From JAPPHA01 sp964291635 (GTDB taxonomy: Bacteria; Pseudomonadota; Alphaproteobacteria; Rhodobacterales; Rhodobacteraceae), in assembly GCA_964291635.2 (NCBI GenBank), contig OZ219890.1, forward strand, positions 868,001 through 932,000: DNA of 64,000 nucleotides, given 5' to 3'. Made by a program: the position numbers and the translations under genes. Shown here piece by piece: positions 35,890 to 45,742 of this stretch; within the stretch, counting starts at the first letter, position 1; each line of letters starts with the position of its first letter. The notes beneath the pieces were generated by a model. It had not been told where the DNA came from, searched no databases, and worked only from the letters and a program-made list of their open reading frames with translations.

Positions 35890-37170
35890 TTATCCGTAGG
35901 CAAGCTCGGGCAGGAACAGTGCGATCTGGGGAAAGACGATAAGCAATCCGGTGACGAGCAGGAGGACTGCCAGAAACGGAGGAACACCCTTGACGACATC
36001 GACAAAGGGTTGCCGGAACACGGCAATTGCCGTGAACAAGTTGCAGCCGAAAGGCGGGGTCGCCGCCCCGATCGCCACCTGCAATGTGATGAGAACGCCA
36101 ACCAGCACCGGGTCGAGCCCGGTGGCCTTGATCATCGGAGCGAAGATCGGGACCAGGATCAGGATGACGACGATCGAGTCCACAAACATGCAACCGATAA
36201 AGAAGGCAAGATTGATCGCCAACAGCGTTTTCAACGGTCCGGCATCGGCCAGGCCGAGCGCCTGAATGATTGCCTGTGGCACCTGCGCAAAGGAAAGCGT
36301 CCACGAAAACGCAGCCCCCGCGGCAATCAGGATGAAAATCACAGACGTGATCGCGCCCGTTGAAAGAGCGATCTCCGGCAAATCGCGCAGGCGAATGGAG
36401 CGGAAAACCAGCGCTTCGAGTATTACGGCATAAAACACACAGACGGCAGCCGCTTCCGTGGGCGAGAAGATGCCACCGTAAATTCCGCCCACGATGATCA
36501 GCGGGAATCCCATTGGCCAAAGGGCGCGGCGCATCGCCAAAACGCGGGAATGCCAGTTGGCTCGTGGCAGGACCGGGATGTCGTGCCGCCAGGCATACCA
36601 CATGCAATAGATCGAAAAGAGCACAACGATCAGCAATCCCGGAACAATGCCGGCAATGAAGAGCCTTGAAATCGATGTGCCGGACACGACACCGTAAATG
36701 ATCATGCCGATCGATGGCGGGATCAGGTAAGCCAAGTCCGCTGCGTTCACGATCAGACCGATCGTGAAACTGTCGCTATAGCCCGATTTAAGCATTCGTG
36801 GCCGCATTGCACCGCCGATTGCAACCACGGTCGCCTGCGTTGATCCGCAGACTGCGCCGAACAGCGCGCATGCGCTGGTCACCGAGATCGCCAGCCCGCC
36901 CCGGATATGACCCGTAAATCCCATGACCACGTCGATCAGCCGATTGGCGGAATGCCCGCGCGTGATGATGTCTGCGGCAAGGACAAACATCGGCACCGCA
37001 ATCAGTGCCGACGGCTTCACGCCCCCGATCATCTGCTGGATGAGGATTTGCGGACTCATGTTCGAGAAAAAAATGAGAAAACCCAGCATCGCCGCCGATA
37101 TCAGCGGCATTTTCATCGGGAACCCTGCAAGCAGCAGGACAATCATGACACCCAGCATCAACTCGGTCAT
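35890..37170 (-). CDS. TRAP transporter large permease, DctM family
   Basis: A 426-aa membrane protein with about twelve hydrophobic segments. Family landmarks are FPMKMPLISAAMLGF, NAADLAYLIPPSIGMIIYGVVSGTSISRLFIAGIVPG and GAATPPFGCNLFTA. It carries the substrate-translocating channel and uses the sodium gradient. It starts on an ATGA overlap with the small permease. Last gene of a three-gene TRAP operon (binding protein, small, large). Confidence 0.95.
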   Translation of the reverse strand: MTELMLGVMIVLLLAGFPMKMPLISAAMLGFLIFFSNMSPQILIQQMIGGVKPSALIAVPMFVLAADIITRGHSANRLIDVVMGFTGHIRGGLAISVTSACALFGAVCGSTQATVVAIGGAMRPRMLKSGYSDSFTIGLIVNAADLAYLIPPSIGMIIYGVVSGTSISRLFIAGIVPGLLIVVLFSIYCMWYAWRHDIPVLPRANWHSRVLAMRRALWPMGFPLIIVGGIYGGIFSPTEAAAVCVFYAVILEALVFRSIRLRDLPEIALSTGAITSVIFILIAAGAAFSWTLSFAQVPQAIIQALGLADAGPLKTLLAINLAFFIGCMFVDSIVVILILVPIFAPMIKATGLDPVLVGVLITLQVAIGAATPPFGCNLFTAIAVFRQPFVDVVKGVPPFLAVLLLVTGLLIVFPQIALFLPELAYG

Positions 37171-37775
37171 TGGGGGTCTTCCTTTTCGCTTGAAGCATGA
37201 CGCTCAAGCGCGATGGTCGTAGCCGGATCTTCGTAGCTGTCGATTTCGACATACGATACGTAGATCTCATCTTCGGTGAGATCGAGATTGCGAATGGCCG
37301 TCAGCAAGTACTGCAACGCGGTAAGCGCCAGCCCGGCAACTACCCAGACATATGTCAGATAAAGCGGCACCTGCAGCGCTGGTGTTATCCGTCCGCGGGC
37401 GGCCACCTTCTGTACATACTCGAGAGCGTACCATGCCAGGACCGCCATCATGACAGCCGTGGTCGCCGTGATGATGATCATCAGGGTCTTGCGCAGCTTC
37501 TGTGGCAAGGCGTCGTAGATTGCCGACATGCGAATATGAATGCCCTTGCGCGTGGCATATCCGAGCCCCATGAACGTGACGATCACGATCAGGAACTCGT
37601 TCAGTTCTTCGGAGAAATAGATTGACTGATGAAAAACGTATCTTCCGAAGACGTTGGCGATCGTATTGATCGCCATGAGGATGATGCCCCAACTCAGAAT
37701 GAACGCCTCGACCTTTCCTATGACGACATCAATCTTGCCGAGGAGACCAAAACGCACCGGTCTTTCGTCGTTCAT
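37167..37775 (-). CDS. TRAP transporter small permease, DctQ family
   Basis: A 202-aa membrane protein with four predicted helices. It has the conserved start FILSWGIILMAINTIANVFGRYVF and FSEELNEFLIVIVTFMGLGYATRKG. The C-terminal tail is long and acidic (TEDEIYVSYVEIDSYEDP), more extended than usual for DctQ. It has a strong ribosome site (AGGAGG) at 37775 and overlaps the DctM gene by 4 bp. Confidence 0.94.
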   Translation of the reverse strand: MNDERPVRFGLLGKIDVVIGKVEAFILSWGIILMAINTIANVFGRYVFHQSIYFSEELNEFLIVIVTFMGLGYATRKGIHIRMSAIYDALPQKLRKTLMIIITATTAVMMAVLAWYALEYVQKVAARGRITPALQVPLYLTYVWVVAGLALTALQYLLTAIRNLDLTEDEIYVSYVEIDSYEDPATTIALERHASSEKEDPQ

Positions 37776-37835
37776 GCTTTCCTCCTGCTTTCCGGTCCTC
37801 GCGCATCAGGGCACGAGGACCGGGGGAAGGTGTTT

Positions 37836-38855
37836 TCAGTTGAACGAAGCGATCTCGGCCTGAAGAGCGTCAAGAAGTTCCTTTCCGCGTGAACCGGCAG
37901 TATCCACGTAGGCATCGGCAGTGTCACCGGAACGGGCACGAAAAGCGTCGCGTTCCTCCTCGGTCAGCACCACAAGGTTGATTTCCGGTTTGGCCGCGGT
38001 GATCACGTCCAGACGCTTCTGGTTGAAATCCGCGACGACGCCGTCAATGAAGCCGGTCATTCCTGCCATTGTGTCACGTACCAGCTTCTGGCGGTCGGGC
38101 GACAGGGTTTCAAACCAGTCGGATCCCGCCAGGACGGCCGTGACAAGTTCCTGTTCTCCGGCCCAGATCAGGTGGCTGGTGACTTCGTAGAATTTCATTT
38201 CCTCAATGGTCGGGATCGGGTTCACCTGGCCGTCAACCGCGCCAAGCTGCAAGGCACCAAACACTTCTCCAAATGGCAGCGGTGTCGGGCTTGCTCCCAT
38301 GTTCCGGTAGGTTTCCAGCAGAATTGGCGACACCATGACCCGCATCTTGAAATTGCTGAAATCTTCCGGCGTGCGAATTTCGCGGTTCGTGGTCCAGACC
38401 TGCGGTCCTTCGGAGTACATCGTGATGACCTCCAGGCCGCGTCTCTGGAAGTCCTGGTTCAGTTCGCCGTAGATGGTTTCGGAACCGCTCAGGATTTTCG
38501 ATGTCGCAGCCGGATCGGACGGCAGCAAGTAGGGCAGCAGAAACACTTGGCTTTCCGGTACTATGGTGCCGAGATTGCCAATCGACACGTTGGTGAACTG
38601 GATAATGCCGTCCGCAGCCTGCTCGACCGTTTCGGTCGGGGTGCCAAGTGTGCCCATCGGATAGGTTGTTACCGTGACATCGCCAGCCGTGGCCGCTTCG
38701 ATCCGGGCTTTGAACTCCTGCACATAGGCGTCCATGATTGAGCCTGGAATCTCCTCGATCGCGAATTTCCAGTCCTCGGAAACGGCACCAACCGGTGCCA
38801 AGCCAAGACATGCGGCGATCACCCAGGCTCCGAAATTGTTGAGCGTGGTTTTCAT
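37836..38855 (-). CDS. TRAP transporter substrate-binding protein, DctP family
   Basis: A 339-aa periplasmic protein. Signal at 1-24 (WVIAACLGLAPVGAVS). Family features: FAIEEIPGSIMDAYVQEFKARIE, VWTTNREIRTPEDFSNFKMRVM (the Arg binds the substrate carboxylate) and GAVDGQVNPIPTI. Start 38855 has GGAGG just upstream. First gene of the TRAP operon. The ligand is a carboxylate, otherwise unknown. Confidence 0.94.
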   Translation of the reverse strand: MKTTLNNFGAWVIAACLGLAPVGAVSEDWKFAIEEIPGSIMDAYVQEFKARIEAATAGDVTVTTYPMGTLGTPTETVEQAADGIIQFTNVSIGNLGTIVPESQVFLLPYLLPSDPAATSKILSGSETIYGELNQDFQRRGLEVITMYSEGPQVWTTNREIRTPEDFSNFKMRVMVSPILLETYRNMGASPTPLPFGEVFGALQLGAVDGQVNPIPTIEEMKFYEVTSHLIWAGEQELVTAVLAGSDWFETLSPDRQKLVRDTMAGMTGFIDGVVADFNQKRLDVITAAKPEINLVVLTEEERDAFRARSGDTADAYVDTAGSRGKELLDALQAEIASFN

Positions 38856-39110
38856 GTGCACCTCCAGAATGATGGTTTTAGTTACATTAAGGTTTGTTCC
38901 ATTACATAAAGTATTGCCCAACAGACGGCTAGTGTCAATGTAGAGAACGTTGTAGCCTTCGATCTCGCACTTCCATCGCGCGCTGATCTGACCCAAAGAG
39001 TTCCCGGATATCCTAAAGCAGGTAATTCCAGTTGTTCCGATAATGAAATGCAAGGACAGGAGTATCGGGACACAACCAGTGAGACGTGGACCAGGAAACA
39101 GAAAACACGG

Positions 39111-39206
39111 AATGACTATCAGGAAAAGGTGGTCGCCGGCATCGATGTCGGCAAGGCCCATCTCGACGTCCACATCGCGCCGACGGGTGAGGAGCTACGG
39201 ATTGCG
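39111..39206 (+). pseudogene. IS110-family transposase N-terminal fragment
   Basis: VVAGIDVGKAHLDVHIAPTG is the standard N-terminus of IS110 DEDD transposases, including the first catalytic Asp. Homology ends within about 30 codons. A relic between the TRAP operon and the ferric-reductase-like gene. Confidence 0.72.
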
Positions 39207-39507
39207 CAAGATGCTGCAACGGGCCCGTCCAGAGCCCGAAAACGGAAGCACACCCCTCCAATTTATCCAGCAAATTCGGGACTTGACCCCTCATCCGACC
39301 GAGACACCCCGGGAAACGAAATCTGCAATCCCTGCCGCAGCGCACGTGCCCTCTGGAATCGAGACGAACGGCTGCGCAAGCACCCCTCTCCGTGTAGTCC
39401 AAGTCCGGGTGCGTGACCAGCATCCGCGCATTCGCAAACCGAATTCGGGTCTCGGCGCCGACCCGCGCGGAGGACGCCGCCGAGGTTCGGGTGACTTGCC
39501 GATTCCA

Positions 39508-40800
39508 TCAACGGAACTCGAACTCTTCCGCGTGGATACGCCGCTTGGACACACCCCGAGCCGCCATCGCACCGGTGACGGCGGTGACCAGCGGTCTTGG
39601 GCCGCAGAGCCAAAAACTCCAGTTTCGCGGGTCGTCGCCAAGGTCGGTTGCGATCGCGTCCGCATCGAGCCGCGCGCCGGATTCGGAATCGAACAGCGTA
39701 ACGGAAATGCCGCCCAGCGACGCCGCCAGCGTCTGAATCTCGTCAAGAAAAAGTGCCTCCCTTGCCGACCGCACACACCAATAGAGCCGAACGGTCCGGC
39801 CGTGTCCCGGCCGCATTGTGCGGAGCACAGACAGGAAGGGTGTGATGCCGATTCCCCCGGCAACCCACACCTGTTTTTCCGTGCTCCGCAGTGGATTGAA
39901 CCGCCCGTAGGGGCCTTCGATGGTGGCATCTGCGCCTGTGGTCAGGCCGTCTCGCACGCGGCGGGTGTAATCGCCCAACACCTTCATTGTGAAGCGCAGA
40001 ACTCCTTCGCCCGCGCCCGACGAGATGGTGAATGGATGCGCTTCCCGGAAGCCTTCGGTGTCGACGTTTACGAAGGCGAACTGACCCGGCTCGAAGGCGA
40101 ACATGCTTCCCTTTGGCTTCAGCACCACCTCGGTCGCGCGCTCCAGTCGGTTGACCGCGGCCACTGCGAAGGAGTGCTTGCGTCTGCGCGGATAGATCAG
40201 TTGTTTGTAGATCCATGCCACCAGGCCGGCAGGCAGCAGCAACGCCAGAAACACGCCCGGCGCAGAGGCGAGCGCGAACGCCTCACCGTCGAACAACGCC
40301 AGAAAGACATGCGCACCGGCGACGGCAAAGAACACGCCCATCAACCGGTGGGTGGGGAACCATCGATGATAGGGGATTTTGCGATTTAGCGTGACGACGA
40401 TCAGTAGCGTGAATCCGATCATCGCAACCAGGCCAAGGATGTCGATCGGGAGTTCCACCCCGGGTGGCCCTACGTCTCCTCCAGCAGGTCCCGGCGCGTC
40501 GTCCACCTCCGACCCGCCCGGCACGGTCGCGTAGTGCGCAATGAAGAGCAGCAGGGCTGCGACCCCGAGGTACTTGTGCAGCCGATACATGCGGTCGAGT
40601 CCGCCAAACGGCGTCTCGGCAGCGCGTGGACGCGCGGACAGCAGCAGCGCGAGCGCCATGCAGATCGCCGAACAGGAGCCGGCGAAGTAGGACAGCTGTG
40701 CATCGAGCGGCATTGCAACCGCGGTTACGTGAGTCCAGTACAGTGCAGCGTAGACGGCAAACAGGACCACAACCGCTACAACGCCCATTCGAGACTTCAT
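39508..40800 (-). CDS. Ferric-reductase-like membrane flavoprotein (ferredoxin reductase family)
   Basis: A 430-aa protein. About six membrane helices occupy residues 1-200 with heme-ligand type His pairs (YRLHKYLGVAALLLFIAHY; HRWFPTHRLMGVFFAVAGAH). The FAD domain has EPGQFAFVNVD and HPFTISSG, and the NAD(P) domain WVAGGIGITPFLSVL ending CGPRPLVTAVTGAM and EEFEFR. It would move electrons from NAD(P)H through FAD and heme across the membrane. Start 40800 has AGGAGG seven bases upstream. Stand-alone gene; metal reduction is possible. Confidence 0.92.
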   Translation of the reverse strand: MKSRMGVVAVVVLFAVYAALYWTHVTAVAMPLDAQLSYFAGSCSAICMALALLLSARPRAAETPFGGLDRMYRLHKYLGVAALLLFIAHYATVPGGSEVDDAPGPAGGDVGPPGVELPIDILGLVAMIGFTLLIVVTLNRKIPYHRWFPTHRLMGVFFAVAGAHVFLALFDGEAFALASAPGVFLALLLPAGLVAWIYKQLIYPRRRKHSFAVAAVNRLERATEVVLKPKGSMFAFEPGQFAFVNVDTEGFREAHPFTISSGAGEGVLRFTMKVLGDYTRRVRDGLTTGADATIEGPYGRFNPLRSTEKQVWVAGGIGITPFLSVLRTMRPGHGRTVRLYWCVRSAREALFLDEIQTLAASLGGISVTLFDSESGARLDADAIATDLGDDPRNWSFWLCGPRPLVTAVTGAMAARGVSKRRIHAEEFEFR

Positions 40801-41781
40801 GCTTTCCTCCTGGTTCCCTTGCCCGGTTCCGACACCGCCGCCAGCAGCATCGACACCCGGCTGCAAAGGGCGAAGTGTACCGTCCGCAGCCAAAAAATGT
40901 TCTCCCGAGCCCGTTGTAGTGGGCCAATTCGGCAGTCTGGTTGACGGGCCGCGTTGCCTGTCATCACGGATCAAAGGCCATTCCTCTTTGCAGGGCATTT
41001 TGCCGCCGTGTCCGGACTTCCGGCGGGCGTCAATTCCCTCCCATCCCTGAACTTGGAAGGTATTCCCGCATTCTGGACGCACGTTCGGTTCGTCCAGGCG
41101 CAACTTCCGCGCTTCGCCATCCCTGTCGACGAGGATCTCGACACACAGCATCCCGTTCTGATCGTCCGCAGCGTTTGTTCACGCGTCCCCCCTCCACGTC
41201 GTCCATGTCGATGCGCATGTCATGCATTTCGATGCGCCGAGCCTCGACTTCGGTGAACAGCGGGCTGTCAGTGTCTTCAATGGCCTCAGTGATAACCGGG
41301 CGCATCGCCTCGACGATCCGGTCAACACCTCCGTCGAGATGCCCTTTCGCACGTCTCTTTCGCTTACCTAATTCGTCAAAATGCCTGGAATGTGGTTCCG
41401 GAAAACGCATGTCAACATCTTTCCCGGCCCTGCGGCGCCAGGGTAGCCGAGCAATTTTCATCAGTGTCGCGTTGAAGGCGGCATTCGTAGGAATCGGGCT
41501 GGATTGAACCCGGTTTCCGCGTGGCGCTGCCGGACCCCGACTTCTTGCCGGCATGTGTAGGTCAACAGATCCACACCAGTAACCGTCTGCCATGACAGGA
41601 GACTGCAGACAGGCTTGAGACCACAGCTGCCGGACATGGGGCGTTTCGACCCTGCGCATCTTGAAAACCGCATCATCAAGGCAGGAAACGAACCATTGCG
41701 CCTCAACATTTCGTCCGTCCACACTGCGGTTGAAAGTGCGGCGGAATTGCCGGGCAATGATCGCACCTATCGGGACACTCA
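40801..41781. other. Degenerate region between ferric-reductase-like gene and module copy D
   Basis: About 980 bases. On the minus strand between about 41380 and 41030 a frame reads HFDELGKRKRRAKGHLDGG, VEAMRPVITEAIEDTDSP and EVEARRIEMHDMRIDM, and appears to continue in another frame (MLCVEILVDRDGEARKL). It has protein-like composition and may be a broken gene, but I recognise no family. The rest is non-coding, including the 60-bp repeat at 41639-41698. Confidence 0.4.
41639..41698. repeat. 60-bp dispersed repeat, second copy
   Basis: Identical to 12244-12303; same distance (about 90 bp) beyond the methyltransferase stop as in copy B. Confidence 0.7.
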
Positions 41782-42345
41782 TCAACATGCCGCCGAGGCC
41801 CGGTAGAATGAATAGGAGGTCGCCGGCGGCAGGTTCCCCCAGATCTTCTCCGAGCGCGTCCAGCCCAATGACAGCTCGTCGCGTATGGCCTTCCTGACGG
41901 GCGGAACCGGGCCGTAGGTGAACTGGATGAAGGATCCCCCGGGCCGGAGATGCTCGAAGGCAGCGCCGACGATCCGGCGCTGCACATCCTCTTCCATCGA
42001 CAACAGCGGCAAGCCGCTGACGACGGCCTTGATGTCGCCGATCCCATGCCGGCTGAAGTTCTCCGCCCGGTCCCCGTAGACGTGCAGTTCTGGATGTTCC
42101 CGCCTCAGGTGATCACAGAACTCGGGATTGATCTCGAAGCTGTGGATGGCTTCAACGGGAACGCCCGCATCCAGCAGGGCTGCCGTGATCTTCCCGGTAC
42201 CGGCGCCGAGTTCGACGATGTTTCCCGGGCCATCGGGAACGGCTTCGGCCATGCGCCGGGCGAGCGCCCGGGACGAGGGCGCCAGCGCGACCACCTCCCG
42301 GGGCTTGCTTGCAACCTGTTTCAGGAAGAGTGCGAGTTCAGTCAT
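41782..42345 (-). CDS. Phospholipid N-methyltransferase, PmtA-like (module copy D)
   Basis: A 187-aa protein nearly identical to that at 12393-12956; I see differences only at HPELHVYGD versus HPDLHVYRD and YRASAAC versus YRATAAC. SAM motif ELGAGTGK, FEINPEF and IQFTYGP are intact, as are the ribosome site (GGAGG) and overlap with the 54-aa gene. The whole operon with its operator is preserved, so the cell has at least two expressed copies. No kinase or regulator gene accompanies this copy. Confidence 0.85.
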   Translation of the reverse strand: MTELALFLKQVASKPREVVALAPSSRALARRMAEAVPDGPGNIVELGAGTGKITAALLDAGVPVEAIHSFEINPEFCDHLRREHPELHVYGDRAENFSRHGIGDIKAVVSGLPLLSMEEDVQRRIVGAAFEHLRPGGSFIQFTYGPVPPVRKAIRDELSLGWTRSEKIWGNLPPATSYSFYRASAAC

Positions 42346-42502
42346 TCCTTGCCTCCCCGTTTGACCCGGCATGGCGATCGAGCTGGTGAAACCAGCCATG
42401 GCCATCCGGCAGAACACCCCGGTGACCCCATCCGCCGGCCGCAGGCTGTGCCGTTCCGGCGAACAGGGGTGCCACCGGGGCACCGATCAGGCAGACTCCC
42501 AT
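42338..42502 (-). CDS. 54-aa His/Gly-rich small protein (module copy D)
   Basis: Same reading frame, ribosome site and overlap as 12949-13113. Its preservation in two copies is weak support, as the copies are nearly identical throughout. Confidence 0.48.
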   Translation of the reverse strand: MGVCLIGAPVAPLFAGTAQPAAGGWGHRGVLPDGHGWFHQLDRHAGSNGEARND

Positions 42503-42520
42503 GCCGTGCCTCCGATGCCG

Positions 42521-42754
42521 TCACGCTGGCTGCCGTTCCGCGGTGTCCGCCTCTTCAACCGGTTCAGCCACACCGTCGATGGTTTCGCCCGCCTGGTGGG
42601 TCCTGACCCACGCCGTGAGCACTCCGGCGGCAATCAGCGACAGTCCGAAGGCCATGCCAAGCATCAACAGCCCGAAGAGGGTGATGACGGGAGCCAGCAG
42701 AATCGCTCCCATGGTGCCGAAGATGACCGCGAAGAAGTTCCTGATCGATTTCAT
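42521..42754 (-). CDS. 77-aa inner-membrane protein (module copy D)
   Basis: Identical in protein sequence to 13132-13365: two hydrophobic segments and an acidic tail. First gene of the copy D operon, 79 bases downstream of the operator at 42833. Confidence 0.7.
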   Translation of the reverse strand: MKSIRNFFAVIFGTMGAILLAPVITLFGLLMLGMAFGLSLIAAGVLTAWVRTHQAGETIDGVAEPVEEADTAERQPA

Positions 42755-42832
42755 GGCGCGTCCTTTCCAGTCCGGATTTCATCGTTCGGAAAGGATATAG
42801 GCTTCGGGCCTGTCACCTGCCTGGCGCCGGGA

Positions 42833-42846
42833 TTACAAGTTTGTAA
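42833..42846. promoter_or_regulatory. TTACAA-GT-TTGTAA operator, copy D operon
   Basis: Same palindrome and spacing as copies A and B. Homology to the module ends about 30 bases beyond it, leaving only the last few kinase codons (AVFPGA). Confidence 0.65.
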
Positions 42847-43038
42847 GCTCGGGATTATGCCCCGGGAAACACTGCACCCGCGACGAAGCCAGGAACGAAC
42901 TGGCGAAAGCCTACCCCAATCCCAGTGCTGCCAAACCGCAATGCAAGGAGTCACAATCACTGTGACGGGAAATTGGTATCAGATTTGATTTTTTGGGGGT
43001 GGTAATGTTCACGGATACCGATTGCGGGAGACAACGTC

Positions 43039-44207
43039 GTGTGTACCGACACAGACAGACCCTTCGAGAAGCTTGCAAAGATGAGGGTGCCCACCAAAAG
43101 GGCCACTTACAGCGATCGCATGGCCTGGATGATGGCGTTACTCGCCGACATTGTTTATGAGCGGTCCGAAGAGGAATCGGACGACGCTTTGGTGTCGATG
43201 GCAGAGGAACTGGCAGGGCTCGCCTTCCGAAAAGATGTTGATGCCAAGACTATCAAGGACCGTCTTCAAGAATTGGCCCTGACCCTTGCAAATGTTGGCA
43301 GACGTGACGAGATAGCGAACAACGAGATACTCAAGGCCGCCTTGGCGGCCGGCTGGTTCTCCCTTGTTGGCGAGTCCCCGATCCACATCCCCGAGACCGA
43401 TACACAGGAAATGGTTTTCCGGCGCAAGGCAACGAAAACGGAGCAGGCGTTCGTCGTTCTGTGTTTCTGGGGCACCCAGCAAGTTCGCGACTGGCTCACC
43501 AATCTCGAGGCTTCGCCAGTCCCAATCGTCAACCCAGAGACGGGTGACGGCAGGATCGGCAACATGCACAAAGAAATTCATGCAGCCTTCAAATACGAGG
43601 AAAAGGCAATCTGCGAGCGGCTCGAGATGGAAGACGTGAAGAATCTGCCTCTATACATCACCGGCCATTCACTCGGCGGAGCACTGGCAGTTGTGGCGTG
43701 TTGACATATGAATTCCACGCAACTCGCGGCGTGCTATACGTTCGGCACGCCGCGCGTCGGCGATGACGGACGGCTCGGTTGTTTCAAGACCCCGATCTAC
43801 CGGATCATCAACGCAGCCTACCCAATTCCCATCGTGCCGCCCTCAGGGAGGTTCATCTCGGCGTTCAAACATTCGTTCCGGATTCTCGCCGCGATTGTCC
43901 CCTGGGGCAGACTGCTTGGTCGGGTCATGAGCTTCCTGGTTCGCCAGAAAATTTTGCGGCACTAAGGAAATATGAAGTACCTCCCATTCGCACCAGAGGC
44001 CAACGGCGAATACCCGGCGAAGTTTCGGATCCAACCTGGATCTCCATTTCCGACAGGCTGTTTCGGCGTATCCGAACATTCTTCGTAACGGCGGTCAGCA
44101 CTGGCATAGGTCACATCAGCGACAAACCCGACCGGATCGATCTCCATCACGGCATGGACCGCTATCGCGACAAGCTCAGGGCTGTCGCGATCAACCGAAA
44201 CGCTTGA
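43039..44207 (+). pseudogene. Class 3 lipase-like hydrolase, broken by a TGA and a frameshift
   Basis: An alpha/beta hydrolase of the fungal-lipase type. The nucleophile elbow GHSLGGALAVVA (Ser about 214) is in the first frame from GTG 43039. An in-frame TGA at 43702-43704 interrupts it; the frame continues with YTFGTPRVGDDG and YRIINAAYPIPIVPP, where the usual catalytic Asp is not evident. A slip near 43955 leads to the C-terminal part with HHGMDRYRDKL, matching the catalytic His region. Read together, about 388 aa. Probably an inactivated lipase or esterase. Confidence 0.82.
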
Positions 44208-45244
44208 AGATCGGAGAGACAGAGCGCCCGCATTCCGGGGAAACCCCGATGTACCTGGGTTCTCATCGACCCGAACACTCTCCCGGCTCCGAAATGGGTA
44301 CACCTCAAACCGTCAAAGTCACCGTGACGAGACACGAGAACGAACACTGGCTTAGTCCGGCCACTGCAAATGCCAATCATAAAGGAATGATCATGGAGTC
44401 GATCAAGTTCAAGAGAAAAACTCCGGGCGGACCCATTTGCAACTTCAATTCGATTTGAAATTCCCCGCACAAAATTGGCGACTTAAGGCAAGCAATTCTG
44501 TTCGAAGAATCGAGCTGCGAAATGACGACACGTCAGACGTCCACGGCGATGAATCGACGGTACGGGCAGACCCGATTGTGGCCCGGCATCTGACTCGCTT
44601 GGCATGGCCTGTGACATCCTGCGACATTTGGATCATTAACCTGCCACTTTGCAGCAGAACGCGGGCTTGTAACCGAAATACCGTACCGGTCGGGGTGGAA
44701 GAGCAACACCTGCCAAGAGGGTTGGGGTATGAATGCGCTTGCGCCAACGAAGAGAAAAACACCTTTGAAGTTGCGAGCGGAAACAACACCGGAGCGGAGG
44801 GATTGGCACCGGTGGAATGTAACGAAAGGTGCGGCGAATCCTATTTTTGGCAGCTTGAGACTATCCGCGCCTGTGTCTGATCATCGCGGATATCAAGCTC
44901 GAATCAATTGAGACCATGAACGGCGCTCGGCTCGAAATTTCAGAGAATGAACTCACTTGCGTGAGATTGAGCGTTACAGGCCTGTCCGGCGGATCGCTGG
45001 CCGGCCTGGGACAGCATCAGGTCGCGTTGCATTCCTGCATGGTATCGGCAGGAAAGCGAGCGTGCTTTTTTTGCCGACCCGATCCAGTATGTCACGGTCG
45101 GAATATGTCCCCAAAAAACATGGAGCGAGATACAGTGATGTTTCGTGAAGATCGCATAGGCCCCCGCCAACGTTTCCCCATCATGTTCAAGGTGCATAAC
45201 GACTGGACGCCATGCGGTCCCGCGAAACGATCCTACGGAGGCGC
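44208..45244. other. Long gene-poor stretch
   Basis: About 1 kb lacking any gene I can support. Short frames exist (for example 44204-44458 and from 44916) but have no family features or good ribosome sites. It contains the hairpin repeat at 44852-44899. Confidence 0.45.
44852..44899. repeat. Dispersed hairpin repeat, copy 2
   Basis: AGCTTGA-GAC-TATCCGCG pairs with CGCGGATA-TCAAGCT across a 15-base loop. Related to 34977-35017. Confidence 0.5.
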
Positions 45245-45742
45245 TCAAGACCGGGATAGACGATCGGAAAACAATCCGGCTTCAACATCGACGGTCGAGT
45301 CTTGTGCAAGCCGGAAATCAGCCGAAACCCCGTTTGCACGGCAAAGTGCGATACCACCAGCGCAGTCCCAGATACCATCGCAGCCCATCTCCAGGTATCC
45401 CGACAATCGACCGAGCGCGACAATGAGGAGAGAAATCGCACAGGACCCAAGTGACACGATGCTGAACCCCCGGGATTCGATCGCTTTTCCCAGCAATTCA
45501 CGTTCGGAACGGTTCCAGTTCGTATTCCGTCCGACGCCGAAACATGGCCTCAGCCGCTCACCCGTCAGAACTGTAGACCCACGAAATTCGAAACCAATCC
45601 CGGATCCGCCTATGGCGGTCAAGCCGAGAGCTGGCGCGTGAATACAACCGAGGCACGGCAGATCGCCATTCATCCGGGCAATGGAAATTTACCAAGGCGG
45701 CAGTCCGGTCAGGAAATTCGATGTCCCGTCGATCGGGTCGAT
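45245..45742 (-). pseudogene. Inositol monophosphatase family fragment
   Basis: Starts abruptly at the metal-binding motif IDPIDGTSNFLTGLP (45742-45692). In another frame it continues NGDLPCLGCIHAPALGLTAIGG, IVSLGSCAISLLIVALGRLSGYLEMG and IWDCAGGIALCRANG, matching the C-terminal lobe of IMPase enzymes. The N-terminal third is missing, and the frame slips near 45675. The 5' break is fused into the 3' end of the dimethylglycine dehydrogenase-like gene. Confidence 0.82.

Noticed and set aside
43702..43704. TGA in the lipase read as selenocysteine or tryptophan
   Set aside because: A later frameshift and the missing catalytic Asp show decay; no selenocysteine element was seen, and no other gene suggests a changed code.
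44916..45641. 241-codon plus-strand frame
   Set aside because: Antisense to the IMPase fragment for much of its length and of unnatural composition.
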